A stretch of DNA of 64,000 nucleotides, taken from Apostichopus japonicus (taxonomy: Eukaryota; Echinodermata; Holothuroidea; Aspidochirotida; Stichopodidae). The notes under the pieces were generated by a model. It saw only the letters and a program-made list of their open reading frames with translations. It ran no database searches and was not told the origin of the DNA. Position numbers and translations under genes: made by a program. The stretch is from assembly GCF_037975245.1 (NCBI RefSeq), contig NC_092565.1, forward strand, positions 5,593,999-5,657,998, in the 5' to 3' direction. Of this stretch, positions 52,128 through 64,000 are shown in pieces. How positions within the stretch are numbered: position 1 is the stretch's first letter; the number at the start of each line of letters is the position of its first letter.

Positions 52128-52283
52128 AACGGTCTAGCGTGCGTTACTCACAGGATTAATGCACGATCGGGGGATAATGCAAGCGATGCACGAGGGCGGA
52201 GCCGGAGTGCATCCAGCGATAGCATTAACACCCGGAGTGCATTAATCATGTGAGTAACGCACGCTAGACCGTTGATTAACCCC
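52128..52283. mobile_element. Foldback MITE with 47-bp terminal inverted repeats
   Basis: Arms 52128-52174 and 52237-52283 are reverse complements at 46 of 47 positions (start GGGGTTAATCAACGGTCTAG). The 62-base interior is GC-richer and partly self-complementary (GATGCAC with GTGCATC; ATAATGC with GCATTA). Near-perfect arms suggest recent insertion. No clear target duplication is resolved, although A/T-rich flanks leave TAA/TTA-type sites possible. No coding capacity. Confidence 0.92.
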
Positions 52284-52387
52284 GTTCATTCATACACTAC
52301 CATTTGTGTGGGGGAAAAATCATAAAACAAAACATTTTTGGTTACATATAACCAAAGATTTATTAAAGTGATGCCCCGTAATTTTAC

Positions 52388-52409
52388 CGTGCGTTACTCA
52401 CAGGATTAA
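52388..52409. repeat. Solo copy of MITE arm segment
   Basis: Twenty-two bases beginning CGTGCGTTACTCACAGG exactly match the left arm of the 52128-52283 MITE. They are followed by ACGGTC, where the MITE has ACGATC. It is either a fragment of a second copy or part of a larger family member. Confidence 0.7.
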
Positions 52410-54600
52410 CCACGGTCAGCTGACCTGAATGGACCAATAGGATTTAGGAATCTTTACTAAGTATGAATGAACTACAGTTTAAAGCATTTTTGTTTTGTTT
52501 ATGAAAACAGCCGTACCAACATTTGATCGAACTATGCTAATTTGACACCCTCCAGCTTATACCGAAAAGATACAAAAAAGACCCCCCCCCCAAAAAAAAA
52601 GAACCAAAAAAAAAAAAAAGAAGAAATTAGAGCAACGTATTGGTTTTATTCAAAGATCGTTAACTAATAACCGAGCCAACAATTACTGTAACAATTCCAT
52701 TTGAGTTTTCGCTATAGTGTCACTGTTTGAAGTATTACATTTATTTACATATACAAGTCCCGAAGGAATACTGGTTTATAAAATAAGACATAAAATATTT
52801 CTTAATGACTTCGAATTTAAGCAATTATCATAACCTGGATATTTAACTCGGTAAAAATGGTTACCACCTGAGCATCAAAATGCTGAGTTCAATGAACCAC
52901 CCGTCTGGAAAGTTCACCGTAAAGTGTTTAGTATATTAGCAAGTGAAAAGTTTCCCGACTAAGTAAAAGAGATACCGGTAGCCTGTATTAAATGTTATCA
53001 GTATTTGGCCACAACCAAGTCAGAATTAGGATAAATAATATTGATTTTCGATGTTCAGAATTTGGTGAATAGCAGAAAATGCAGCTACACAGTCAAGTGG
53101 CCGCAATGAATTATCATGAACAAGTCAATCGTCTGATCTGGACATCGTGAAAGGGTGTAACGCGTTGCTATGGTGATGTTGCCAATTTAGATGGTCTCAG
53201 ATTTTTTTATTACACTGTACGACCAAAATTTTTCAGTGAGCTACAAAATGGCCGGCACGTTAGTAGCCCTATATGTCAAACATTTACTGACTCAATGTTG
53301 CCAGAAATGGTTTTAGGGTAGTTGTACTTTGATAAAATTTAAAACGTGAATGACTGCAACCAGAGTCAAATGACAGGCGTGCAAAACCGATACGTTATAC
53401 ATATACTCAATTTGGTGACAATGAACCTGTAACAACCACCTTTACCGTATAAGCACCTTTTGTGTCATCAGTTTTTTGCTCCTATAGGGTCCTTGATGGG
53501 GACTTGAGTGTCTCTCCTGATCCTTTTTTTGCTACTAAACTAAACAAACTAAACCGTAACTTTCACGTACAAACATTTTCGCAGTATACTCGTCCAGACT
53601 TTGAATTGACGGTATCGTATTAAATATGACCGAGAAGAGTGGAGATGGGTGGGGGGAGGGGGGGGGATTTCTAACTTTGTTTAGTCCAAACCAAAACGAT
53701 TTTTTTATACCTTAGGGCAAAACAGTGGAACACTCTATCGATAAGTATCAGAGAAGCTCCTTATTTACATTGTTTTAATCGTTTACTACAGCCTTACATT
53801 TAATGTATATTTATCTACCTTTAACATTATAAGACTCTATATATTTGTTTTTATTAATTCATTTCATGTCCTATGCTCCTATTTCACTATCCATCAGGGT
53901 TTTGTTTGTCTATATTGTTTTCTTTTCTTTTTTATGTTTCCTATTTTACTGTTGTTTCATTCTTCCGCTTCTCTTATTGTCTGTATTTCTACCTGCTCTG
54001 TGTTATACTCTTTCATTTTCTTCTTTTATTTGAAGTTTATTTCTAACTGGCTCAATTTTTACTACAATTATTTTGATTTGTCTTTGTAACTGAGGGCCAC
54101 GGGGAAGATAAGCTCTGACTTACCGCGTCACCCTCAATCAAATAAAAATCATAATAAAACGCTTTACCAGAGACACAAAGGTTCTTGCACAAGGCTGGGC
54201 ATATTGTGATACGTAAAAAACGTTACCAGCTCTTTTGATCATGTCAGAAGAAGTAATAATAGGGGGGTCTTTGTGCTACTGTAAAAAAGACCAATGAGGG
54301 TATAAAATTGAGCCAAATGTGCCCAATTGAACTCTCCAATCAACCAACTATATACCCTCTGTTGTCAGTTAAAAGAAATTAAGCTAACCGGTATTGGAAT
54401 AAGTATTGTCCAACTGTCAACCAAAGTAGACCAACTTTATCAGCAGAACAAGCCATGAATAGCAAGATTAAGTGGTAAGGAATGTTTCGTTATTTTGTGA
54501 AGAATACATTCAGGTATTGTGTGTGGCTTTACCATAAGTTCTTTATACCAAAAATGGCCGCTATTTTTTTTACAAGATAAGAGCATTTAATATGTTACAG
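52410..54600. other. Unique DNA, no gene seen
   Basis: C9/A-rich tract at 52581-52620 and a G-rich patch at 53645-53666. T-rich stretch 53845-54040 yields a hydrophobic open frame by composition only. No gene is recognised. Confidence 0.5.
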
Positions 54601-54861
54601 ACAGGGCGGGGTTTGGCTTGTGGGGGGGGGGGTCCGTGGCTAGAATAGTTTGGGGCCCTTTCACGGTTAGGCCCACTATCTAAGCAGAGCGCCACCATAG
54701 GTTGGCGCGTAGCGTGCACGAAAATTTTGGCATGTTGACCATCGACGGACGGACGGAAAGGCATCTTATGCCTCCATTTTTTTGGACACCCAAATATGGG
54801 GGCCCCTAAATGTGGGGGCCCGGGGCCTGGGCCCGGTGGGCCCGCCGTAAATCCGACACTG
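54601..54861 (-). mobile_element. GC-rich hAT-like transposon remnant
   Basis: The right end CCGTAAATCCGACACTG (54845-54861) reads CAGTGTCGGATTTACGG on the minus strand, a CAG-type terminus followed by GGGCCC-rich sequence. An inner block (54669-54716) is the inverse of the TTGGCGCG/GGCGCTC/TAAGC motif set of the hAT-like element at 35363-36704. No opposite terminal repeat is found, so the element is truncated. Confidence 0.6.
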
Positions 54862-56239
54862 GTTACAGATCAAACCGAAGTTATACAAGGAATTAGAATA
54901 AGACTACAACGTCCTCCTCGTGGCTTTCGAAATAGTAAATAAAAACTGAACTGCTCCATATGTTGGGTTTCTATACACGTTACATGCACATATAGACTAT
55001 GGTTGGTATATGGAAAGCGGAATATATTATGATGCTGGGCACATGATGATAATCATGTGAGAAACATTTGACGATTTACAATGATTTGACCTTCCCCGTG
55101 CGTTCTTTTAAGTCATTTATAGAAAAAAGGTTGGAGGATGTGTCAGTTACTGTAAATTTATTGAATTTCAAATTTTAACTGTGTTTTTTACATTTTTATT
55201 TGATTTTTCTGTGTTGTTTTCTTCTTTCTTGCAAAATTTTGCCCATAATTTCTTAGTCGCGCTCAGTATCCATTATTTTCTCAACGTCATTTATGTTTAT
55301 GGTCAGCTGTTTACATTCGCCTCATGTCCGTCGCGTGTCTGTATCTTAAAAACGGCAGTTTCATAGTTTCAGACTACGAACCAAGAAGATGTAATGAAAG
55401 TATAAGGTACTTCGTTAAATGGGTTAAGTGGTGAAGTTTGTAGGGGATCTCGGAGGTTAACTCGTAAGCCGGAAAGAAGCACTGCTGTATGCTTGCTTCC
55501 TTTCCTTATATACAGATATACTAAAAAAATTAGGAGAATTCAATATTATGCATTTTTAGTTATTAAAGCTCAACGATAGATCTGAGTGTATCCATTGTAG
55601 ACTTATTGTTTGGAATAAATGACCAATCAAATTTAGATTGAAAAGTTTTGATATAGATTTAAGGGGAAAACGTTCGCTGCAGGAATTCCAAATCCGAAGT
55701 ATTGCATCTCATGCAACTATAGCATCATGGCAGCTGATGCACTGAAATGAACTACTGTAAAAACTTGAATGTTATGTGGAAAAAGATATATAACAGAACA
55801 AAAATATGACTGAAAATTTGATTTGGGGATTTCAATTTTTTCTTTGAAAAAAGATGATGCGATTGAGTGTCATGTAATCAATATGGGGTGTTCATCAATT
55901 TTCCGTATATGTAGCGTAACACACTATACAGTATAGCTAGCAAACATTTGTACTGTTCTGGAATAACACATAAAGAATTACAAAAAAATAATATACGTTG
56001 GTTTATTAATAGTAATAGGCCTACGTTTTACCCTTACTGTATATTACGAGATACAGTTTGATCGCTATGGATCTAATTTAATCAAACCATATCCTAATCT
56101 TTCGTCGGTCAGGTCAAAGCGGAAAGTATCGAGTGTCAACAGCTTATAGCAGCTCAAAGCCATCTGGCCAATGAGAACAACTCGTTAAAGGACTGTTCCG
56201 GTGGCAGACTATGTGACATGTTATATTCAATAGCAAATA
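54862..56239. other. Unique DNA, no gene seen
   Basis: AT-rich sequence with no recognised feature. Confidence 0.5.
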
Positions 56240-56255
56240 CGTATATATATAAATA

Positions 56256-56288
<33 letters not shown>
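56240..56288. repeat. (TA)n microsatellite
   Basis: A TA tract with AAATA and ATGTA variants, immediately followed by the dispersed repeat at 56291-56353. Confidence 0.93.
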
Positions 56289-56290
56289 CA

Positions 56291-56353
56291 TGGTTTAAAA
56301 TGTCAGGAAGTTGTCGTTTTGTAAAGTCTGTGTGATGTCATAGTGCCTACTGA
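56291..56353. repeat. Dispersed repeat shared with 41338-41398
   Basis: GTTTAAAATGTCAGGAAG through TGTGATGTCATAGTGCCTAC parallels the 41.3-kb copy. Its placement at the edge of a TA array resembles the SINE A arrangement, but no tRNA head is visible. Confidence 0.65.
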
Positions 56354-57023
56354 ACGTGAAATAATTAACTTTTCCATTTTTTTAATATAATATTTTCAAC
56401 GTGAAACACTAACAGTGCTCTACATGAAAGCAGTGTCAATATTAGGCTATTCATATTGGATCGTTTTCACCATTAGGTCAGTTTAATCGAAACCATAACA
56501 TCTTAAGATCTTAAGATCTTTACTGGAAGGTGGGGTGTTGGGGGGGGGTGGTATTTTCATCACAAAACATTTCAATCACATAGGAGAGGGTTGATTATTG
56601 AGGTATATTGTTTCCTTTAATATTCGAGGTGGGTGAAGGGCTCGTGATTGTGAGGAATGGTGGAGAGAGAGAGGAGGGAGGGAGGACGGACGGGAGGGCG
56701 ATGTTTGCCAAACTAGTGTAGCCACACTGTATACTGTACAGTACTGCAGAACACAAAACTGTCTTCTTGCTTTCCTAGACATGAAACATTGATTTAATGT
56801 CAGTACAAGGCACGCGTTTTGGGATTTGAGAAGAGGGAGAGAGAGCTTAACTCTTGGATTACCTGATGACGATGTGAGCGGTCACATGTGTTCTCAAATT
56901 GCGTCGTCGACACGGTTTCATGCCATCTATATTTATTAAGTTATTAATAGAATCGTGTCAATAATGTCATTGTACATGACGGAGAGGAAACCTCGAGGGA
57001 GTTATGGAATTGAACGGGGGACA
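56354..57023. other. Unique DNA with G-rich patches
   Basis: G-rich tracts at 56527-56550 and 56655-56700 (GGAGGGAGGGAGG) could form G-quadruplexes. No gene is seen. Confidence 0.5.
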
Positions 57024-57249
<226 letters not shown>

Positions 57250-57281
57250 TCAGGGCATATCGGAAATATACTATAGATATC

Positions 57282-57362
57282 AGTGTATGAAGTACTCGTT
57301 CTTGAACTTAGGATCTTGTACTCGGGAATCTTTTTCTACTCGTTCTTTCGCACTTGGGCTAT
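57282..57362 (-). repeat. Possible decayed GTAC-family fragment
   Basis: On the minus strand, CGAGTA words occur four times in 70 bases (GAACGAGTA, CGAGTACAAG, GAACGAGTACTTC), as in the GTAC arrays. As at 16.6 kb, it abuts the right edge of a TA array. Confidence 0.4.
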
Positions 57363-58847
57363 ATAATGTTGGCTAAGTCTGTTTCAATGGCATGTTAGCT
57401 GAGTGATCTTCGTAAATTGCTTTGCCAGCGGTTCACGCAGAAGTTGGACAGGAGCAGGGAAGGAAATTGGAATGGGTTAGCAGTTGGGAGGGAGGGACTG
57501 GGATGAGAGGGAGGGAACGGGGAAAGAGGAGGGAGGGGAAGAAGATGGGTGTACGCACGAGAGATGTAAGTTTCCACCATCCACAAATAAAGACAAATGA
57601 TGCGAAACTTTTTTTTTCGTAGTACTACGTTTCTTGATCTTCTTTTCTTCTTTAACTGAATTTGCTTGCCTCTGTTCCTCTACCAAAGGGAGAAACGAAA
57701 GAACGAAAGGAATAAATATATTAAAGAATAACCCCTCCCCCCCCCGCCCCCATGAAAAACGAAAGGAATTGAATGGTTTTAACATAGTTATTGTATAACA
57801 TAACAACAGCTGGTTTGCGTTTCATCCATAAATTTACATACATCTGGTTTTCATATTGTGTAACAAATGCAGTGCTCGATAACGGACGCTCTGAACCCAT
57901 TGCTTCTCTCACCAAACCCAAAGATGCAGTCATATGGTTGTTAACCTCATTTCTTAAATGATGATTTGACGCAGAATTTTGTTTGTCTTGGTAGGTCACA
58001 GTTCAATACATAGCAAGCAAATAATTTGAGTGCTGTAGTAATGTTGTCTGTAGCTATTCCGGTCTTCAAGATAATTTAGCTTTAAATATATATATGTAAC
58101 AAACAATTATAAATGTAAATTTATATCTCTGAAATGTTTCATTTTAAGGCTATAGTTGATGGAGACGTATATTCCATCGAGTTTTGTAATAACTCGGTCA
58201 GAAATTATGTTCTGTTACTATTACACAAAAACAGTCCTTTGAAAAATATGTAATTCATTATTCTGTTGCCATGGAAATCATATTTGTCCTTCCTCTTTTC
58301 TTTTGTTTTTCTCCTGAAGAGCTGAACTATATATGGCCTTTATGTCAGACAACATTTAAAAGTAATTCTGCACTTTACTTATCATTATTTAATGCATTGT
58401 TTTAACTTTCGCCTCTGATAAATTTGCAAAGCAAAAAGGCCTTGACTTTTAGGTACCGTACAACTGGACGGAACATGCCGTCAGAAAATAGGCATATTAA
58501 CCATTTCTCAAGGTTTAATTTTCAGCACATCTGTTGTGACGGTAATTTAACGAAATAAATTACCTCCAACCTATATATATTATGCTGTAATTGACACACA
58601 TTTGACAGACTTCACTTCAACACCATTGAGAATGAATAGCAGATCTAATGCTTTAGGGGGAATCCCTACATTATCGTTTACGTCATGGCAGTTATCTGTC
58701 AGCGTTGACTATGGCTGCTAACTTCAACATTGTTGGTAATTGTTCAATCAGACGCTACTTAAAGCACTACCACGTTCAATATCCGTTATAGAGTTGTATG
58801 TTGCGTTCCGGTTGTCGGTATATCATATAAGTTTATAGCTGTAGCCC
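57363..58847. other. Mostly unique DNA
   Basis: A G-rich tract with at least six GGG runs lies at 57485-57549 and a C-rich run at 57733-57748. No gene is seen. Confidence 0.5.
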
Positions 58848-58906
58848 CCCCCCCAGGCCCGGGTTCGAATCCCGGTGAAGGCTGAAAGTGTTTTCACTGC
58901 TCTGGA

Positions 58907-58954
<48 letters not shown>
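58848..58954 (+). mobile_element. 5'-truncated SINE family A with (TA)n tail
   Basis: B-box GGTTCGAATCC (58862-58872) sits in a T-arm-like CCCGGGTTCGAATCCCGG, followed by TGAAGGCTGAAAGTG and TTTTCACTGCTCTGG. The 27-kb element has GTGGAGGCTGGAAGT and TTTTGTCACTGTTCT in the same places. It then runs into a TA array (58906-58954). A C10 run replaces the A-box side, so this is not a functional tRNA gene. Confidence 0.72.
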
Positions 58955-58956
<2 letters not shown>

Positions 58957-61842
58957 CTTCACAGTTAAGCTAACATTGAGGAAACAAATTTCGTTCTTGT
59001 TGACTAATGTCATTGTGTTTCACCATTCATGTCAAGTTTAGATACATAACCAATTTGGTAATAGTGTTATGTATATACCAATAACATTGTCAAGGATCTC
59101 TACATAGCCTACGACGATTAAAAAAAAATCACAAATTTTGCTAAGTCTATATACGCCTCTCAACTGCCACTGTAAAAACAAATACTCAAATCTCCTTGTT
59201 TGCTCAGACTTAAGTGGATCTAAACAATTGAAAGATATAGACCCGAATTTTCATCACTAATTCGACTTATATTAGCTGAGATAGCACCGAACTAGATCAC
59301 ATATGCAGGCCATCCATTCTATATAGACAGTAGAATTAGAATCGCGTCGTTATGTAAATAAGCAAGAAATATGTAGGACGGTCGCGATTATCAAACCAAG
59401 CTATCGGGAGGAGAGTGTGCATGTGGTAGGGAGGAGGGTTGGGGAGGGGATGAAGGGGGAGGAAGGGGAGGGGAGGAAGGGGAGGAAGGGTGAGGGAGTG
59501 TACTGTTAAAAATGCTCCAATTAACCGAGGGGGTAATTATATTATTTTGGTGGCTATCATTATATCTGTAAACAAAATAAAATGTTAAAATAATACTTGT
59601 TGTAAAGTCATTCCCGTCAAACTAAATGTTGGTAATTTTCTTTTAGTTTGAAGTTAAGTTAAAGAATCTCTGTATCATCGAGTTCCAAGAAACACTCATT
59701 TACACGTGTTTGTATGTAACAATATGTGAATTACACTTGCCCTTTTTGCGCCCCTCTCACCCTCCCCCCCCCCCCCCGTCGGCCCCGTCCCTACCTCTTT
59801 CGAACGAAAAAATAGCATATAAGGTGATTTCAAAAGTAGGACCATAACCTGAATCGTTTGTGGTGAGGCCAATACAAGTGCCAACTGTATAATTAATTAA
59901 TGCGCTTTGTCGAAACAATGACGTCGTTTATAAATAGTTCTTTTAAAGTAGGTCTACCATGAAGAAACGCTGTCCTCTTTATAATAATCAATTATATCGG
60001 CAGCGCATGTAAAACCGTAAAAGGTCATTGTCAACTTCAGGAAACTTGACCGACATTTTCATTTAAAGCAGTGTATTGTATGGTAAGATTCTCGCGGAAT
60101 AAAGCAAACTGTTTACTCATTTTCATATGATACGGTAGCTTTAGGGCAAAATGAAGAGTGCAAAAAAGGGGCTCCCGGTGACATAGTTGTCCCCGGGGTC
60201 CCGACCTGGCCCTCCGTCCTTCTGTTGTTGTCAAGCGATGAATGTAAGTCAGCTAAATATTAGCTGAGAATTAAATTTCGATCAACGTCAAGTTTGCGGC
60301 AGACAGTTCAGTGGACTATATGATTATAAAGTCAACTTAGCGAACACTGATTAAACACACAATTTGAAATATATGTCCGTATATAAACTTTCCTGTAAAA
60401 AAACTCGAACTCGAGAACGAAGTAAAATGTGTTTGGCATATCTACTTCCCGACCTAAAAAGTTTTGAGAATTTGTTAGTTCTGAAGCAAAGATACAAAAA
60501 TAAACAAACATACACCAACGAATTACGCAATAGACATTCAAGCCTATTTTGCATACAAGAAGTGGGGCTGAGAAGTTGTTGCTTCCGTCAACGGAACAAA
60601 TGACTTGGTATACTCAGTTTTGTTTCATTAATGGATATGGACCGACGTACGACTCTACTTCCATGGAACACACACTTTCACAAAGTGCATGGTACAATTT
60701 CTGTGCTGGCATTTCTCGTTTACGTTAGACATTCAACCAACAACCGAGTTCTTTGCAAATATCGTCTTCGTATATAGACCGACACCAGTATATGGAATGG
60801 CTTCGAAAATTGTCTGCAGTGGAACACATTTTCAGATGTAGGTAAATAAGAAAACAAGAGACGTACGTGAAATTACTACCATTTGAAAACACCTACTAGG
60901 ACTTGTAAGTACAAAAGAAGGGGGTGGGGGGGGGGAGGGAGAGAGAGAAAACAGCAGCATCGTTGAGATATTGGTAGGACAATAGAGAAAGAAATAAATT
61001 AAAGAAAAAAAGAAAACAAACACACACACCTATATACGCACACAAATGTGAGAATATAAGCTGTCTTGTGTTTAGCATCGCCACTTGGGCAGTTCATACA
61101 TGTCCGACCTGAATTTAGAACAACTTGCAGTATTTTTAACCTCTCAATTTGAAACCTCAGATCTTTGCTGTCAATTTTGATCAAATCGTAAGTAAAAATC
61201 AATAAGCATTTTCTCATTTGTATGCACGATTTATTGTTTATTCCCACCAAATCCAGGGACAGATAGGCCCCAGTTATAAGTTCATCTAAGGTCAGGGAAT
61301 CGGTCTGGTGATGTGTTCGCCATCGGAGGTTTCACCCCCGAAGCAAAATAAATGGGTGCCCCCAGAGGTTATTTTTGCTGTTAAAATCAATGGCTTATCA
61401 TGAATGCAAAGAAGGTTTTCCCTTCTTCTCTTTTTACTATGAATGGCCACAAATAAAAATATAAAAAGAGGAAGCGAGACAGATAAATACGAGAAGGAGG
61501 CCCAGAAAGAAAGCTTGTTGACATAGTTTTACCGGTTGATTGGATACGGTGTAACTTAATATATACCCTTGACACGGTTATTCTCATGTACAAACGTATA
61601 ATAATAATGATCATAATAATGAGGTGCTTGAGTATGGCGCAGAAATACAACAACAGAAATGGCCTCAGGCTGGTCGCTTTACACAAGAATACAACCTACA
61701 AACATGAAGAAAATTACTGAACCATGCATGGTTTAAAAGGGGAAAGGGGAATGTGGTGCTACATAATATTCACAACGTCATATACATGTATAGGTCTATG
61801 TGTGCCATAATATAAGCTCTATTACCCGTGACTAACTTGGAT
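58955..61842. other. Unique DNA, no gene seen
   Basis: A strongly G-rich tract with many GGGG runs lies at 59428-59497 and a C14 run at 59764-59777. Segment 60168-60222 is GC-rich and may be a transposon scrap without visible ends. No exon is recognised. Confidence 0.5.
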
Positions 61843-61867
61843 CAGGGAGTTGTAATGGAACTCCCTG
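61843..61867. repeat. Hairpin of the CAGGGAGTT family
   Basis: CAGGGAGTT (61843-61851) and AACTCCCTG (61859-61867) pair perfectly over 9 bases with loop GTAATGG. They match the outer 9 bases of the SINE B hairpin. A CTGCTTGGATACA sequence follows, where the SINE has CTGCTCTTACATC. Confidence 0.75.
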
Positions 61868-63170
61868 CTTGGATACAGTGATATAGCTGACGTCACGTTC
61901 TGTACTGTTCAAACCATATTTGAAATGTCTATCCTTAACGATTAAAAAATCGTTTCTCTGTCAAACGCAACATTAGCGTTCTCATACTTTGACAACATGT
62001 TTGGAAAATTATTTATCATTTTTAAGGTAACTTCTTTGGGCCACCAGAGAATCCTTTTCATAAATAGCTGTTTCCGTGTATACAAGATACATAGTGTGTA
62101 TTTGGAAGTGCATGGTGAAGAAGTATCGAATATCGCATGTGTTTGGTTTTACTAAGTACTCTCAACTGGTAGCACGAATTTTCGCCCCTCAACGTCTCTT
62201 TGGTTTTAAGTTAAACCTATATACATCTGCGATATTGTAAAGTAACAGCATGGTATATTTGCACCAGTATATCTCCTAGTAATTTCAATACACGCTTCCC
62301 GTGCACCCTCCATGGTACGTAGTTGCCTCATCTATAGGTCACCCCTCTCCCTGCCAAAAGGTTATGATGGTGCCACTGAAGTCATTGAACAGTTGTACCT
62401 TAGTCTAAATAAACTGATATTAATGAAGTGACAGAAAGGTGGAAATTGGTCGAATTACAGAGTCATTTCCTAGCGCATATTTACTGGTATTTGTATATTT
62501 ATAACGTTATCATGGTACATCGAATTTTGAATAGTGGCATGAGCAAGGTCGTGTTAGGGTCGGCGGGGAGAAGGGAGGGGGGGGGGGAGAGCACGAGCCC
62601 ACCTCCCATCGTGAGTTTGTTGGAAACCGTTCAGGCGGGTGTCATGTTTACATTTAACCGGAGAAACATGGACCCCTACTATACGTGTGCACAACCCCCT
62701 ACATTCCCATTTCAACCCCATAAAATGTATTTGACCTTGCGTTTAGAGCTACCTACATAGACCTAATCTATAATCTCAGTATACGTCAGAATGCACCATT
62801 CGACGACTAAACTTTGATTTTATTTTCTGGGGTGGACTCCAAGACCCCCAACATGGGAGTCGGCCTCAACGAGGCCATGGTTGCAACAACTTCTTCATCA
62901 AATTCCGTGATGCGTCACTGGTCCTTCCATTAAGGTTGCAGTCCCCCCCCCATTTAAATCAGTTGGGTGAATTTTGAGTTTATTATCCATCCCCTCCCCC
63001 CACCTCATCCAACCCCCACCACCGTTGAAATTCTGTCGCACACCAATGCATTTTGATATTCTCTCCTTTCTTTCTCTAATATTTATATATTTATAGCAAA
63101 TCATATCTCATAATTTAGTGTTGTCGCTTAATATATACCTAGTTGTACAGATCATACAGCGTGTGTTAGG

Positions 63171-63172
<2 letters not shown>
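61868..63172. other. Unique DNA, no gene seen
   Basis: A CRE-like TGACGTCA lies near 61889-61896. A G11 run lies at 62577-62587, and C runs near 62943 and 62995. No gene is recognised. Confidence 0.5.

Positions 63173-63199
<27 letters not shown>
63173..63199. repeat. Short (TA)n tract
   Basis: About 27 bases of alternating TA between GTGTTAGG and TTTATTTTC. Confidence 0.92.

Positions 63200-64000
<801 letters not shown>

Noticed and set aside
53845-54033. Hydrophobic 62-codon frame as a membrane protein
   Set aside because: It comes from a T-rich strand, which gives Phe and Leu by composition alone.

Overview
The window looks like gene-free, AT-rich nuclear DNA from an animal, most likely a marine invertebrate. 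I found no convincing protein-coding exon, rRNA, functional tRNA gene, CRISPR array or bacterial-type operon on either strand. Reading frames are short, lack recognisable domains, or are produced by simple repeats. The organism call is inference: tRNA-derived SINEs, hAT-like and TA-flanked MITEs, long (TA)n arrays and many poly-G/C runs fit a large metazoan genome. Some repeat cores felt like echinoderm (sea cucumber type) sequence, but I could not check this. The window could be intergenic or lie inside a large intron.

Layout. From 1 to about 7.9 kb the DNA is mostly unique, with homopolymer runs and one short hairpin (4750-4773). A long imperfect hairpin lies at 7898-8059. A GTAC-rich minisatellite fills 9445-10410 and includes a 213-bp higher-order unit repeated almost perfectly. 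Complex TA arrays lie at 16.1-16.6, 19.9, 22.0 and 23.7 kb, and a (CGTCAT)/(CGCCAT) array at 20.5-21.2 kb gives the longest open frame. Two related copies of a tRNA-derived SINE lie at 27.14-27.63 kb and end in (TA)n. A degenerate minisatellite at 32.29-32.90 kb holds a copy of a second SINE family. A second GTAC array (34.80-37.51 kb) is split by a nested transposon cluster: a hAT-like element inside another TIR element, with a TA-flanked MITE inside the hAT.

The second half repeats these themes. SINE family B copies lie at 39.71-39.81 and 51.54-51.82 kb; the latter is near full length, with a tRNA-like head, stable hairpins and an ATAC-type tail. A foldback MITE with 46/47 matching arms lies at 52.13-52.28 kb, a GC-rich transposon remnant at 54.60-54.86 kb, and further TA arrays at 56.2, 57.0, 58.9, 63.2 and 63.5 kb. 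The 58.9 kb array follows a third copy of SINE family A.

The features interact as layers of insertion rather than as a gene circuit: SINE tails appear to seed TA arrays, transposons insert into minisatellites, and minisatellites expand by unequal exchange. The best candidates for something undescribed are SINE family B with its structured domain, and the GTAC repeat family with its higher-order unit and scattered decayed copies.
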